From assembly GCA_017456465.1 (NCBI GenBank), contig JAFTJJ010000014.1, forward strand, positions 1-34,540: DNA of 34,540 bases. Reading direction: 5' to 3'. Position 1 is the stretch's first letter; each line of letters begins with the position of its first letter. The stretch comes from Clostridia bacterium. GTDB lineage: Bacteria; Bacillota; Clostridia; Christensenellales; UBA1242. The translations under genes and the position numbers were made by a program. Below are positions 1 to 7,792 of the stretch, piece after piece. A model generated the notes under the pieces. That model worked only from the letters and a program-made list of their open reading frames with translations. It had not been told where the DNA came from and made no database searches.

Positions 1-71
1 CCCTCATAGATGAGTTTAATGCTGGTTCTGTTTTGAATGTTTTAATGAAAAGGGCGGTAAATATGCTGTGA
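1..71 (+). CDS. C-terminal end of an upstream gene (5' truncated), unknown product
   Basis: The third forward frame is open from the window edge to a TGA at 69-71 and encodes 22 residues ending in RAVNML. The other two forward frames hit stops within the first 12 bases. The codon choice (GTT, AAT, ATG, TTG) fits the neighbouring genes. The fragment is too short for any family assignment. It is reported only because it explains the first 71 bases and because no other reading of them looks coding. The start and most of the gene lie outside the window. Confidence 0.4.
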   Translation, partial: LIDEFNAGSVLNVLMKRAVNML

Positions 72-144
72 ATTGACTCTGCTTAGTGGAACAAGCGAAA
101 CAAAAAAGTTTAAGTTCGGTTATGGCACTTGAATAATATTTATA

Positions 145-217
145 TGGTGCCATCGCCAATTGGTAAGCACAGGGTGGTGGGTGGCCTTATCACCAGTTCA
201 AATTCTCTGGTGTAACC
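145..217 (+). pseudogene. Degenerate tRNA-like element
   Basis: The segment begins GGTGCCATCGCCAATTGGTAA, which looks like a tRNA acceptor 5' strand followed by a D arm (GCC...GGTAA). It later contains CACCAG-TTCAAAT, a T-loop-like TTCAAAT flanked by CACCAG (191-196) and CTGGTG (207-212). However, the T loop is 10 nt rather than 7, the D stem has lost a base, no normal 5-bp anticodon stem with a 7-nt loop can be drawn, and the 3' acceptor strand (TGTAACC) pairs poorly with GGTGCCA. This suggests a decayed tRNA or an unusual tRNA-like RNA; a functional tRNA is unlikely. Confidence 0.3.
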
Positions 218-230
218 TTCAAAGACAAAA

Positions 231-261
231 GAACACAAAAAATTTTTGTTTTTTTGTGTTC
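231..261 (+). terminator. AT-rich hairpin after the tRNA-like element
   Basis: GAACACAAAAAA (231-242) is perfectly complementary to TTTTTTGTGTTC (250-261), with a 7-nt loop. The T run lies inside the 3' arm rather than after it. The hairpin sits just after the tRNA-like segment and before the promoter of the next gene, so a bidirectional or intrinsic terminator is the likely role. Confidence 0.45.
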
Positions 262-288
262 GCTTTTATTATTTTTGTGTTTTTGATA

Positions 289-317
289 TTTACAAAGCTT
301 GCTTTTTGTGTTATCTT
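289..317 (+). promoter_or_regulatory. Sigma-A-like promoter for the gene at 339
   Basis: TTTACA (289-294) is followed by a 17-nt spacer and TATCTT (312-317). The -10 is preceded by TGTG, as in several other promoters of this window. The likely transcript start lies about 15 nt before the ATG. Confidence 0.55.
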
Positions 318-338
318 AAAAAAGTAAAGGAGATTTCT

Positions 339-731
339 ATGGTTATTAATTATGAAGTTCACGATCTTGAATCGTTCAAATCAAGACTTGATTGCACAAA
401 ATCATTGCTTTGTGATGCAAAACTTTGGAAACCATATTGTTATCTTCCATGTGGCTTCATCAGCAAAAATCAAGCAAAAAGAGCATATGAAGTCAACAAG
501 AAATATGATGACAAACAAAGACGCAAACACAAATTTATTGAACACTTTGTCGAAATTTCAACCTATTTGCCAACTGATGTCTTGTTTGAAACAATGGTTG
601 ACATGATGGACATCTTAGGAACAAACTCACTTACGCTTTATGATTTCAAGTTTATTGATGAGAACGTTCCTGCTTTTTATGAAAAGTATAAATCATTCAA
701 AGAAGAAACATCGGAATCTGAAAATGTGTAA
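339..731 (+). CDS. Hypothetical protein, 130 aa
   Basis: I do not recognise this protein. The frame is open from 246, but the start is placed at ATG 339 because it follows AAAGGAG (325-331) at 7 nt and because the promoter at 289-317 lies downstream of the earlier possible start. The product is soluble and Lys/Asp-rich, with four cysteines in the first half and a basic stretch near residue 60 (KYDDKQRRKHKF). No signal peptide, membrane segment or catalytic motif is visible. It is a monocistronic unit between its own promoter and a strong terminator. Coding status is supported by the ribosome-binding site, the promoter and the terminator; function is unknown. Confidence 0.7.
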   Translation: MVINYEVHDLESFKSRLDCTKSLLCDAKLWKPYCYLPCGFISKNQAKRAYEVNKKYDDKQRRKHKFIEHFVEISTYLPTDVLFETMVDMMDILGTNSLTLYDFKFIDENVPAFYEKYKSFKEETSESENV

Positions 732-745
732 AATATTTTTCAAGA

Positions 746-768
746 AAAACACCTTCGGGTGTTTTTTT
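746..768 (+). terminator. Intrinsic terminator
   Basis: AAAACACC (746-753), loop TTCG, GGTGTTTT (758-765), continuing into a T run. It is a stable UUCG tetraloop hairpin that closes the gene ending at 731. Confidence 0.9.
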
Positions 769-792
769 GTGGCAAAATTTGTCGTTTTATGT

Positions 793-821
793 TTGACAAA
801 ATTGAAAACCTTATTCATAAT
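793..821 (+). promoter_or_regulatory. Sigma-A-like promoter for the gene at 852
   Basis: TTGACA (793-798), 17-nt spacer, CATAAT (816-821). It lies 30 nt upstream of the ATG. Confidence 0.65.
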
Positions 822-851
822 TAAATAAATAATAAACTTGGAGCAAACATT

Positions 852-1643
852 ATGAAAGAATTTTTCGGATTTGGCGGCTACGAGCGCACACCAGAAGGTT
901 ATATGTCGTGGCAACATCTGCTTTTTGTTTCACTTTTGATGGCAGCAATGATCGCACTTGCTGTTGTTCTTGGAATAAAAAATAAAAATAAAGACATGAA
1001 AATCAAAAACAAAGTGCTCATTTGGGCTGCAATTTTGATTGATGGCTTTGAAATTTTCAAAATTATTATTTGTTGTGTGAGGTCTGGTGACATTTCTTCA
1101 ATTTTGCACATGCTTCCACTTTTCTTGTGCTCAATTCAACTCATCACAATTCCTCTTGCTGCGTTTGCAAAGGGCAGGGTGAAAGAGGCGGCTCTTGACT
1201 TTGTGTTCATCTTTGGAATCCTTGGTGCGGTGCTTGGAACATATGGTGCAGGTCAAAACTACAGTGCATATCCAGTTCTTTCATTTGACAATGTTGTTTC
1301 AGGAATCACTCACGCAATTTCAGGCTTTTCTTCTCTCTACATTGTGATTTCAGGAATGGCAAGCATGAAGCCAAAGAACATTTGGATTTCATTCTCAATT
1401 CTTTTTGCTTTCTGCATCATGGCAACCATTGCAAATTACACAATCCCATACAACTACATGTTCCTTGTTCGTGGTGATGGAACACCATATGACATTTTTT
1501 ATAACATGGTTGGAGGACACCCAGTTTTGTATCCAATGATCGTAATTTTGCTTTTTGTGCTTTACATGAGCATTTTCTATTTAATTTTCTTCCTTGTGAA
1601 AAAACATAGAGCAAAAAAATTGCAAACAATGGAAGAGCATTAA
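852..1643 (+). CDS. YwaF/TMEM164-like integral membrane protein
   Basis: A 263-residue polytopic membrane protein with about seven hydrophobic helices, starting near residue 22 and ending near 250, and a basic C-terminal tail. It matches the Firmicute YwaF type (TIGR02206, related to TMEM164) by size, topology and the characteristic second-helix region LPLFLCSIQLITIPLAAF followed by a THAISGFSSLYI helix. The molecular function of bacterial members is not established; the eukaryotic relative TMEM164 is implicated in lipid acyl transfer. The start is ATG 852, preceded by TTGGAG at 838-843. It stands alone between a promoter and a terminator. A second, diverged member lies at 13760-14557. Confidence 0.8.
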   Translation: MKEFFGFGGYERTPEGYMSWQHLLFVSLLMAAMIALAVVLGIKNKNKDMKIKNKVLIWAAILIDGFEIFKIIICCVRSGDISSILHMLPLFLCSIQLITIPLAAFAKGRVKEAALDFVFIFGILGAVLGTYGAGQNYSAYPVLSFDNVVSGITHAISGFSSLYIVISGMASMKPKNIWISFSILFAFCIMATIANYTIPYNYMFLVRGDGTPYDIFYNMVGGHPVLYPMIVILLFVLYMSIFYLIFFLVKKHRAKKLQTMEEH

Positions 1644-1651
1644 AACATAAC

Positions 1652-1680
1652 AAAACACCTTGAAACACAGGTGTTTTTTT
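1652..1680 (+). terminator. Intrinsic terminator
   Basis: AACACCT (1654-1660) pairs with AGGTGTT (1669-1675) across an 8-nt loop and is followed by a run of T to 1680. It closes the YwaF-like gene. Confidence 0.85.
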
Positions 1681-1691
1681 GTTGCCTACTA

Positions 1692-1720
1692 TTTACATTT
1701 GAATAGAAAAATGATATAAT
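1692..1720 (+). promoter_or_regulatory. Sigma-A-like promoter for the 1751-3053 operon
   Basis: TTTACA (1692-1697), 17-nt spacer, TATAAT (1715-1720). Transcription would begin near 1727, only a couple of bases before ATG 1729, so this message has almost no leader. Confidence 0.7.
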
Positions 1721-1750
1721 ATTTGCATATGAAAAATGACATGAAAAAAT

Positions 1751-2710
1751 TTGAAAAAATGGCACACAAAAAAGCTTGTTTATGGCTTCAAACATAAGCT
1801 TGTTTTTCCATATCCGGATGGACTCTTTGACAGACTCAGACCATTTGCACTTGGTGGACTTCCTGCATCAATTTTGCTTTTTGAAAATGAACTTTGCAAC
1901 GGTCATTGCTATGACAGGGCAAGACTCATCAGTCTTGCACTCAAAGACGCGACAGTCGTGCACGCAGACATTGATTCACTGAGAGTTCAAGATGGCGTGG
2001 AAAATCCAGAACACGCTTTTGTTGAAACAACTGACTTTGGTGGCGGCAAAACTTGGGTGATTGACACATCGATTGGCTTGGTTTTTGACAAAGATTATTA
2101 TTACAAAATTGAAAGGCCAAAAGTCAATCATGTTTTCCCAAAAGATTTTTTAATGAAAGATCCAACCATTCATGAAATAATTGCAAGCAATTTTGAAAAT
2201 GACAAATATATGCTCACATCATACCTTCCTTTTGTTGAAGCTGCAATAAAAAACAGCAGACATCTTGGAACTGTGATGTACCGCAAAAAAATCCTTGAAG
2301 AACTTGAAGTTTTCAAAAAAGCAATCGGGTTTGATGAACTCAGGGCTGAAATCGATGCCGACATCAAACTTATGTTCAAAGATCCAGCCGCGCTTGATGC
2401 AAAGTTTGGAATTGTGAGAGACCAGTATGGCAGAGAAATGTCAAGAAATGGCGTTCCAAATCCATATTATAAGTCACGCGAAGAAATGGAACAAGAAAAT
2501 GCGTATTTGGAGAGCATCAAGGATGACCCTGACAAACTCAATGAGTTTTGGTCAAAGGTCATTGAGGAAACAACTGAAGAAATGCAAAGGGAATATCTTG
2601 CAACAGAAAAACTTGCAAACCAAAGACTTGAATTAATCTTAAAAAATCCAACCGCAAATTTTTATGAGTTGTTTGGTGAGTCAAGTTCTGATGTTGATGA
2701 AAAAATTTAG
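1751..2710 (+). CDS. Transglutaminase-like (Cys-His-Asp triad) protein, start uncertain
   Basis: 319 residues if read from TTG 1751. A papain/transglutaminase-type triad can be laid out in order: Cys53 in NGHCYDRA, His88 in EHAFVE and Asp105 in WVIDTS, with the spacing and flanking strands expected of that fold. The C-terminal half is helical and charged (EEMEQENAYLESIKDD and similar), possibly coiled coil. There is no signal peptide. The start is odd: no Shine-Dalgarno precedes TTG 1751, and an in-frame TGA lies at 1742. A different frame carries ATG at 1729, 1741 and 1759 but stops at 1795-1797. The product and the next gene form an operon (19-nt gap). The actual substrate is unknown; protease, transglutaminase or an inactive relative are all possible. 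Confidence 0.65.
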   Translation: MKKWHTKKLVYGFKHKLVFPYPDGLFDRLRPFALGGLPASILLFENELCNGHCYDRARLISLALKDATVVHADIDSLRVQDGVENPEHAFVETTDFGGGKTWVIDTSIGLVFDKDYYYKIERPKVNHVFPKDFLMKDPTIHEIIASNFENDKYMLTSYLPFVEAAIKNSRHLGTVMYRKKILEELEVFKKAIGFDELRAEIDADIKLMFKDPAALDAKFGIVRDQYGREMSRNGVPNPYYKSREEMEQENAYLESIKDDPDKLNEFWSKVIEETTEEMQREYLATEKLANQRLELILKNPTANFYELFGESSSDVDEKI

Positions 2711-2729
2711 AATAAAAGGGGAATGTTTA

Positions 2730-3053
2730 ATGGCAACAATCGGAAATAATGTGATGCAAGAATGTACAAACGCAAGGGAATCATTTTTTACAGAAGAAAT
2801 GAGAGAACACTACAAACACATCTTTGAGGCTTATAAGGACGAGAACTTCTACACTGAACTCAAAGAAAGAACGGCTGATGATCTTCACGAAGAAGCAATG
2901 AGGCTCATTGGGAGAGTTGAAGCGTGTGAATTTGATGAAAAGGGCATGGAGAAGGCAGAGCGAATTGTTGCACACTTGCTTGCAGCAATTGAAGATGCTC
3001 AAAAAACACAAGCAGACGAAAATGATCCAGATTCTTGTGAAATTGGACTTTAA
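2730..3053 (+). CDS. Hypothetical small acidic protein, 107 aa
   Basis: I do not recognise this protein. The start is placed at ATG 2730 because AAAAGGGGAA (2714-2723) sits 6 nt upstream; the earlier open part of the frame overlaps the preceding gene. The product is acidic, predicted mostly helical (EEMREHYKHIFEAYKDE, then AERIVAHLLAAIEDAQK), with two cysteines (one near the N-terminus, one in VEACEFDEK) and one near the C-terminus, and no membrane segment. It is co-transcribed with the transglutaminase-like gene, 19 nt upstream, and the pair is closed by the terminator at 3071. Context suggests a partner or regulator of the upstream protein, which is inference only. Confidence 0.7.
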   Translation: MATIGNNVMQECTNARESFFTEEMREHYKHIFEAYKDENFYTELKERTADDLHEEAMRLIGRVEACEFDEKGMEKAERIVAHLLAAIEDAQKTQADENDPDSCEIGL

Positions 3054-3070
3054 AATTCACCAAAAAATCC

Positions 3071-3105
3071 GCCACATTATTTGACAAAATGTGGCACTTT
3101 TTATT
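3071..3105 (+). terminator. Intrinsic terminator
   Basis: GCCACATT (3071-3078) pairs perfectly with AATGTGGC (3088-3095), followed by ACTTTTTATT. The loop contains TTGACA, the -35 element of the next promoter. Confidence 0.85.
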
Positions 3106-3110
3106 ATTAT
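3081..3110 (+). promoter_or_regulatory. Promoter nested in the preceding terminator
   Basis: TTGACA (3081-3086) lies in the loop of the terminator hairpin. An 18-nt spacer leads to TATTAT (3105-3110), immediately after its T run. It drives the 3143-4009 pair. Confidence 0.6.
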
Positions 3111-3142
3111 AAAATAAAAAGATACAAATTAAGGAGAAAACT

Positions 3143-3460
3143 ATGAGCGAAAACAAAAATGGAGCAAAAAATCTTTTGGATTGGCTTGGAGGTGTGGCAG
3201 CGTTCCTCACTGTTGCAGTCTATGCAGTGCTCCTCATTCATGCAAATTGGGCATTTTTGCCAGAAACACTTTTCAACATTCTTGTTGTTTGCAAAACTTG
3301 GGCACCACTTGTTGTTGTGGCGCTTGTTGGACTTGAGTTCACAAGAGGCAAGGGACTCATCACAAAGCTTCTCTTTTATGCATTGCTCGCTGCAGTTGTT
3401 GTGAACATGTTTTTCCCAGACACATGGAACGAGTTTGTTGGTGTTATTAATGGAAATTAA
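3143..3460 (+). CDS. Hypothetical membrane protein with three helices, 105 aa
   Basis: A small integral membrane protein. A short polar N-terminus (MSENKNGAKN) precedes three hydrophobic segments at about residues 16-36, 43-64 and 72-91, and a short polar tail with DTWNEF. AAGGAG (3131-3136) precedes ATG 3143 at 6 nt. I recognise no family. It shares a promoter with the acetyltransferase gene 24 nt downstream, with no terminator between them. The orientation and role in the membrane cannot be read from the sequence. Confidence 0.75.
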   Translation: MSENKNGAKNLLDWLGGVAAFLTVAVYAVLLIHANWAFLPETLFNILVVCKTWAPLVVVALVGLEFTRGKGLITKLLFYALLAAVVVNMFFPDTWNEFVGVINGN

Positions 3461-3484
3461 TCAATAAATATTTCGAGGTTGCAA

Positions 3485-4009
3485 ATGAAACAGATTCAAC
3501 TTGTGAGACCACAACTTGCTGATCTTTGGTTCAGACGAGATTGCATGTCTGATCCTCAAACGATGGCATACAATGCGGGCTATGATGTGTCCTATGATGG
3601 CTATCATTATGAGACGGGCTGCATTGATTTTTCTGAAGAAAAGTGGGGCGAGTGGTATGAAACAAAATTGAAAAACCCAAACTTCTTTTATGCCTACATT
3701 CAGGATGTTGACACTGGAGATTATGTTGGATATGTGAATTTCAACAAAGACAAAACAACAGGAAAAGCAACCATGGGAATTGTCATCAAGGCTGAGTTTC
3801 AAGGCAAAGGTTACATGAGGCCAGCAATGCAAAAACTCATTCTGGAAGCTGAGAAACTTGGTGTTGCAGCCCTCACTGACACTGTGCCAGAATCAAGAGA
3901 CCACGCCCTCAAGGTGTTTTATAGTCTTGGCTTTTTGAAGGTTGGTGAATTCACTGGCAAAAAATTCAACAAACCTGAGGTGGTTGCTGAAATCGAAAAA
4001 GAACTTTAA
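3485..4009 (+). CDS. GNAT-family N-acetyltransferase
   Basis: 174 residues. The acetyl-CoA-binding core of GNAT enzymes is visible: a strand YVGYVNFNKD, then MGIVIKAEFQGKGYMRPAM, in which QGKGYM is the pyrophosphate-binding Q/RxxGxG/A loop, and a C-terminal ALKVFYSLGFLKVG that matches the conserved N/HxxxxxxYxxxGF region. ATG 3485 is chosen because GAGG (3475-3478) precedes it by 6 nt; the in-frame TTG at 3479 overlaps that site. The substrate is unknown: RimJ/RimL-like protein N-terminal acetylation or small-molecule acetylation both occur in such proteins. It is second in an operon with a small membrane protein. Confidence 0.85.
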   Translation: MKQIQLVRPQLADLWFRRDCMSDPQTMAYNAGYDVSYDGYHYETGCIDFSEEKWGEWYETKLKNPNFFYAYIQDVDTGDYVGYVNFNKDKTTGKATMGIVIKAEFQGKGYMRPAMQKLILEAEKLGVAALTDTVPESRDHALKVFYSLGFLKVGEFTGKKFNKPEVVAEIEKEL

Positions 4010-4031
4010 TGAACAATTGTTTATATTCTTG

Positions 4032-4065
4032 CACTCAAATCTTTGATTGGTTTGGGTGTTTTTTT
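4032..4065 (+). terminator. Intrinsic terminator
   Basis: CACTCAAATC (4032-4041) pairs with GGTTTGGGTG (4049-4058) through ten pairs, two of them G-U, and is followed by seven T. It closes the acetyltransferase operon. Confidence 0.9.
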
Positions 4066-4099
4066 GTTTCAAACAAACAAATATCATGTTGCCATGTTG

Positions 4100-4128
4100 T
4101 TGACATGATTTTCTTGTGAGTGTAAAAT
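4100..4128 (+). promoter_or_regulatory. Strong promoter for the ABC exporter operon
   Basis: TTGACA (4100-4105), 17-nt spacer, TAAAAT (4123-4128), preceded by TG. It leaves a leader of about 60 nt before ATG 4197 in which I see no regulator gene or clear operator. Confidence 0.75.
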
Positions 4129-4196
4129 TATCTAGTCACGAAAAATTAAATAAGATCATATATTTTTATGTTATGACTCAATCTCGGGGGAATGGT

Positions 4197-5981
4197 ATGT
4201 TTAAGCTTTTAAAGAATTTAAAATTTAAGGACTTTGTGCTTGTGATTGTCGCTGTTGCGCTCATTGTTTTGCAGGTTGCACTTGAACTCAAGATTCCAGA
4301 CTTCACTCGAAATCTCACCGAAATTGTTCAGTCTGGAACAATGACTGGCACTGCAAACATGTCAGATGTTTGGAAAAATGGTGGATTGATGCTTGCATGC
4401 GCAGCAGGGAGTCTTTTTTCGGCTGTAATTTGCACATTCTTGCTTTCAAGAGTTGCAAGCTCTTTTTCAAAAACGCTCAGAGACAAGCTTTATGAAAAAA
4501 TATCAACCTTTTCTGAGGCAGAAATGAAAAAGTTTTCTGTTCCAAGCTTGATCACCAGAACAACAAATGATGTTGTTCAAATGCAAAACTTCATGGCAAT
4601 GGGCATTCAACTTGTTTTCAAAGCTCCAATCATGGCTGTGTGGGCAATTTTGAAAATTTCCGAAACAAACATAAAGTGGACAATTGCTGTTGCTGTGAGT
4701 GTTGTTTTGATTGTTGTTGGCGTTGTGATTTTGACAAGGGTTGTTTTTCCAAGATTCAAAAGAATCCAAAAGCTCACGGACGAAATCAACACAGTGACCC
4801 GTGAAAGTGTTTCGGGCGTGAGAGTTGTGAGGGCTTTTGGGGCAGAAGATTTTCAAGAACAGAAGTTTGATGAAGTGAACAAAAAAATCACAAACAATCA
4901 TCTGGTCACATCAAGAACCCTTGGACTCATGAATCCAATGATGAACCTTGTGATGAATGGCCTCATGCTCGCCATTTATTGGATTGGTGCTGTTCTTGTG
5001 AATCAAATTGTGTTTTCTGGTGATGTGCAAGCAATGATCATTGAACGCGGTGCACTTGTTGGAAGCACAGCAGCTTTCACAAGCTATGCAATGCAGGTTG
5101 TGATGTCGTTCATGATGCTCATCATGATCTTTATTGTCCTTCCAAGAACTCTTGTGTCAGCAAAAAGAATTTTGGAAGTTCTTGAAACACAACCATCAAT
5201 TGTTGAGGGATGTTTTAATGGAGAACCTGAAAATCATGGAACAATCGAGTTCAAAAACGTCTCATTTTCTTATGCAGACTCCGAGAACGCAGAAAGAGCA
5301 ATTGCCGATGTTTCGTTCAAGGTTGCCACAGGTGAAACACTTGCAATCATCGGAGCGACTGGAAGCGCAAAAAGCACACTCATAAAGCTGATTCCAAGAT
5401 TCCATGATGCAACTCAAGGTACTGTTTTGGTTGACGGAGTTTGTGTGAAGGACTATAGAGAAGAAGTTCTAAACTCAAAAATCGCATTTGCTGCACAAAA
5501 AGCGGTGCTTTTCAAGGGAACAATAAGGGACAATATTGCTCTGGGGAGCGAAATTGTTGATGATGAAAAAATAAAAGAGGCTCTGAGAATCGCTCAGGCG
5601 GATTTTGTGTTTGAACTTGAAAAGGGGTTGGACAGTGAGGTTGCACAGGGTGGAACAAACTTTTCTGGCGGGCAAAAACAAAGATTGTCGATTGCGAGAG
5701 CTCTTTACAAAAACGCAGAAATAATCATTTTTGATGACACATTTTCTGCACTTGACTACAAAACCGACATGCTTGTTCGCTCAGCCATTCATGAAAATCT
5801 TGCGGGAAAAACAATTGTGATTGTCGCTCAACGCATTGGAACAATCAAGGATGCTGACCAAATTCTCGTTCTTGATGAAGGCAAAGTTGTTGGCAAGGGC
5901 ACTCACAAAGAACTTCTTGAAAACTGTGCTCTTTACAAAGAAATCGCACTTTCACAACTTTCAAAGGAGGAACTTGAATAA
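4197..5981 (+). CDS. Heterodimeric ABC exporter subunit with degenerate ATP site
   Basis: 594 residues: six-helix exporter transmembrane domain (to about 330) fused to a nucleotide-binding domain. The ATP site shows several substitutions: Walker A is GATGSAKS (386-393), where the usual GxGK is SAK; the residue after Walker B is Asp514 (IIIFDD) instead of the catalytic Glu; and the H-loop residue is Gln545 (VAQR) instead of His. Its signature FSGGQ (489-493) is intact. This is the pattern of the non-catalytic half of exporters such as TM287/288 and BmrC/BmrD. ATG 4197 follows GGGGGAA by 5 nt. The stop overlaps the start of the partner gene by one base (TAATG), so the two are translationally coupled. 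Substrate is unknown; multidrug or lipid export is typical. Confidence 0.93.
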   Translation: MFKLLKNLKFKDFVLVIVAVALIVLQVALELKIPDFTRNLTEIVQSGTMTGTANMSDVWKNGGLMLACAAGSLFSAVICTFLLSRVASSFSKTLRDKLYEKISTFSEAEMKKFSVPSLITRTTNDVVQMQNFMAMGIQLVFKAPIMAVWAILKISETNIKWTIAVAVSVVLIVVGVVILTRVVFPRFKRIQKLTDEINTVTRESVSGVRVVRAFGAEDFQEQKFDEVNKKITNNHLVTSRTLGLMNPMMNLVMNGLMLAIYWIGAVLVNQIVFSGDVQAMIIERGALVGSTAAFTSYAMQVVMSFMMLIMIFIVLPRTLVSAKRILEVLETQPSIVEGCFNGEPENHGTIEFKNVSFSYADSENAERAIADVSFKVATGETLAIIGATGSAKSTLIKLIPRFHDATQGTVLVDGVCVKDYREEVLNSKIAFAAQKAVLFKGTIRDNIALGSEIVDDEKIKEALRIAQADFVFELEKGLDSEVAQGGTNFSGGQKQRLSIARALYKNAEIIIFDDTFSALDYKTDMLVRSAIHENLAGKTIVIVAQRIGTIKDADQILVLDEGKVVGKGTHKELLENCALYKEIALSQLSKEELE

Positions 5982-7792
5982 TGGCACCTTTTGGACATGG
6001 AAGACCACAGATCGGTGGCGGAAAACCACAAAAAACAGACTTCAAGTCACTCCTCAAGCTTGCAAAGTATTGCAAACCATTCATTCCATCAATTGTCACA
6101 GCTCTTGTTTTGGCTGTGCTTTCAGCGATTGCGTCGATTGTTGGACCAGACAAAATCAGCGAACTCATGAATGTGATAACTGCAGGTGTTGCAAGCATTT
6201 CTGGAATCGACATGACAGCATTCATGGATGTTGTTGTGTTTTTGATTTGCCTCTATGCTTTGGGTGCAGTTGCATCATATGTTCAGCAATTTTTGATGGC
6301 GGGAGTGACAGCAAAAGTCACCAAAAACCTCAGACATGATGTGAGCGCAAAAATCAACAAACTTCCGCTTTCATATTTTGATAAAATTGCGCGCGGTGAT
6401 TTGCTTTCAGTGATGACCAACGACATCGATGTCATTGCTCAAACACTGGGATCAACCATTGCAAACCTCGCAAGTTCAGTCACTCTTTTTGTCGGCGTTC
6501 TTGTGATGATGTTTGTGGTCAATTGGGTTTTGGCACTTGTGACAATTGCGTCTTCAGTTCTTGGATTTGTTTTGATGTTTTTGATTTTGGGAAAATCACA
6601 AAAATATTTTCATTTGCGTCAACAAAATCTTGCTGAACTTGGCGGCCATATTGAAGAAATTTACACAAACCACAGTGTCGTAAAATCTTATGGCGCTGCC
6701 TACAATGAAACTCAGAAATTTTCAAAAATAAATCACAATCTTTTCGCAAACAACTGGAAATCCCAGTCTCTTTCAGGACTCATGCATCCACTCATGGGAT
6801 TTGCAGGAAACATTTCATATGTCGCAATTTTTGTGGTTGGAATCGCACTCATTTTGAGTGGAAGCAGTGCTGTTTCATTTGGAACAATCATTTCATTCAC
6901 AATTTATGCAAGACTCTTTTCTCAACCATTGTCTTCAATTGCTCAGGCAATGAGTTCAATTCAGCAAGCGTCTGCAGCATCGGCTCGTGTCTTTGACATG
7001 CTCGGTGAAAAAGAAATTTCTGATGAGAAAGAAAAAGTGGCAAAAATTACGGACATTAAGGGAAATGTTGAATTCAAAAATGTTAAGTTTGGATACAATC
7101 CAAATGAACTCGTCATCAAAGACTTCACAGCATCAGTCAAAGCTGGTTCAAAAGTTGCAATTGTTGGGCCAACGGGTGCGGGAAAAACAACCCTTGTTAA
7201 CCTGCTCATGAGGTTTTATGAATTGGATTCAGGTGATATTTTTGTTGACGGGGTGTCAATCAAAGACATGAAACGCGAAGATGTTCGTGAAATGTTTGAC
7301 ATGATTTTGCAAGACACATGGCTTTTTGATGGCACAATCCGCGAAAACCTTGTTTACAACAAAACCGGTGTGACGGATGAAATGCTGGGGGAGGTTTGCT
7401 CAGCTGTCGGACTTTCTCACTTCATTGCAACTCTTGAACATGGCTATGACACAGTGCTTGACTCTGGTCTTGGCCTTTCAGAGGGACAAAAACAACAACT
7501 CACAATTGCAAGAGCAATGATCAAAAATTCACCAATGCTCATTTTGGATGAAGCAACATCAAGCGTTGACACAAGAACAGAACTTGTGATCCAAAACGCA
7601 ATGGACAAACTCACACATGGTCGAACATCATTTGTGATTGCTCACAGACTTTCAACCATCAAGAATGCCGATCTCATTTTGGTGCTCCGCGATGGTGACA
7701 TCAAAGAGCAGGGAACACATGATGAACTTCTTGCAAAAAATGGCTTTTATGCTGAACTTTATAACAGTCAGTTCCAAGATGTTGAGTCGTAA
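5981..7792 (+). CDS. Heterodimeric ABC exporter subunit, catalytic half
   Basis: 603 residues with the same architecture as its partner, but with a complete catalytic site: Walker A GPTGAGKT (396-403), catalytic Glu524 in LILDEATSS, and His555 in VIAHRLSTI. Its signature is LSEGQ (499-503), in which the second Gly of LSGGQ is Glu, as expected for the half that faces the degenerate Walker site of the partner. The two proteins therefore form one active and one inactive composite ATP site. AAAGGAGG (5963-5970) lies in the end of the upstream gene. Glycine-rich N-terminus (GHGRPQIGGGK). Membrane exporter; substrate unknown. Confidence 0.95.
   Translation: MAPFGHGRPQIGGGKPQKTDFKSLLKLAKYCKPFIPSIVTALVLAVLSAIASIVGPDKISELMNVITAGVASISGIDMTAFMDVVVFLICLYALGAVASYVQQFLMAGVTAKVTKNLRHDVSAKINKLPLSYFDKIARGDLLSVMTNDIDVIAQTLGSTIANLASSVTLFVGVLVMMFVVNWVLALVTIASSVLGFVLMFLILGKSQKYFHLRQQNLAELGGHIEEIYTNHSVVKSYGAAYNETQKFSKINHNLFANNWKSQSLSGLMHPLMGFAGNISYVAIFVVGIALILSGSSAVSFGTIISFTIYARLFSQPLSSIAQAMSSIQQASAASARVFDMLGEKEISDEKEKVAKITDIKGNVEFKNVKFGYNPNELVIKDFTASVKAGSKVAIVGPTGAGKTTLVNLLMRFYELDSGDIFVDGVSIKDMKREDVREMFDMILQDTWLFDGTIRENLVYNKTGVTDEMLGEVCSAVGLSHFIATLEHGYDTVLDSGLGLSEGQKQQLTIARAMIKNSPMLILDEATSSVDTRTELVIQNAMDKLTHGRTSFVIAHRLSTIKNADLILVLRDGDIKEQGTHDELLAKNGFYAELYNSQFQDVES

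Noticed and set aside
4116..4196. Extended N-terminus of the first ABC subunit from GTG 4116
   Set aside because: That start lies upstream of the promoter's -10 element, and ATG 4197 has a good ribosome site and the usual N-terminus.
5821..6339. Plus-strand frame of 172 codons across the junction of the two ABC subunit genes
   Set aside because: It lies in a shifted frame over both ABC genes, whose domain motifs are intact, and has no start signal.
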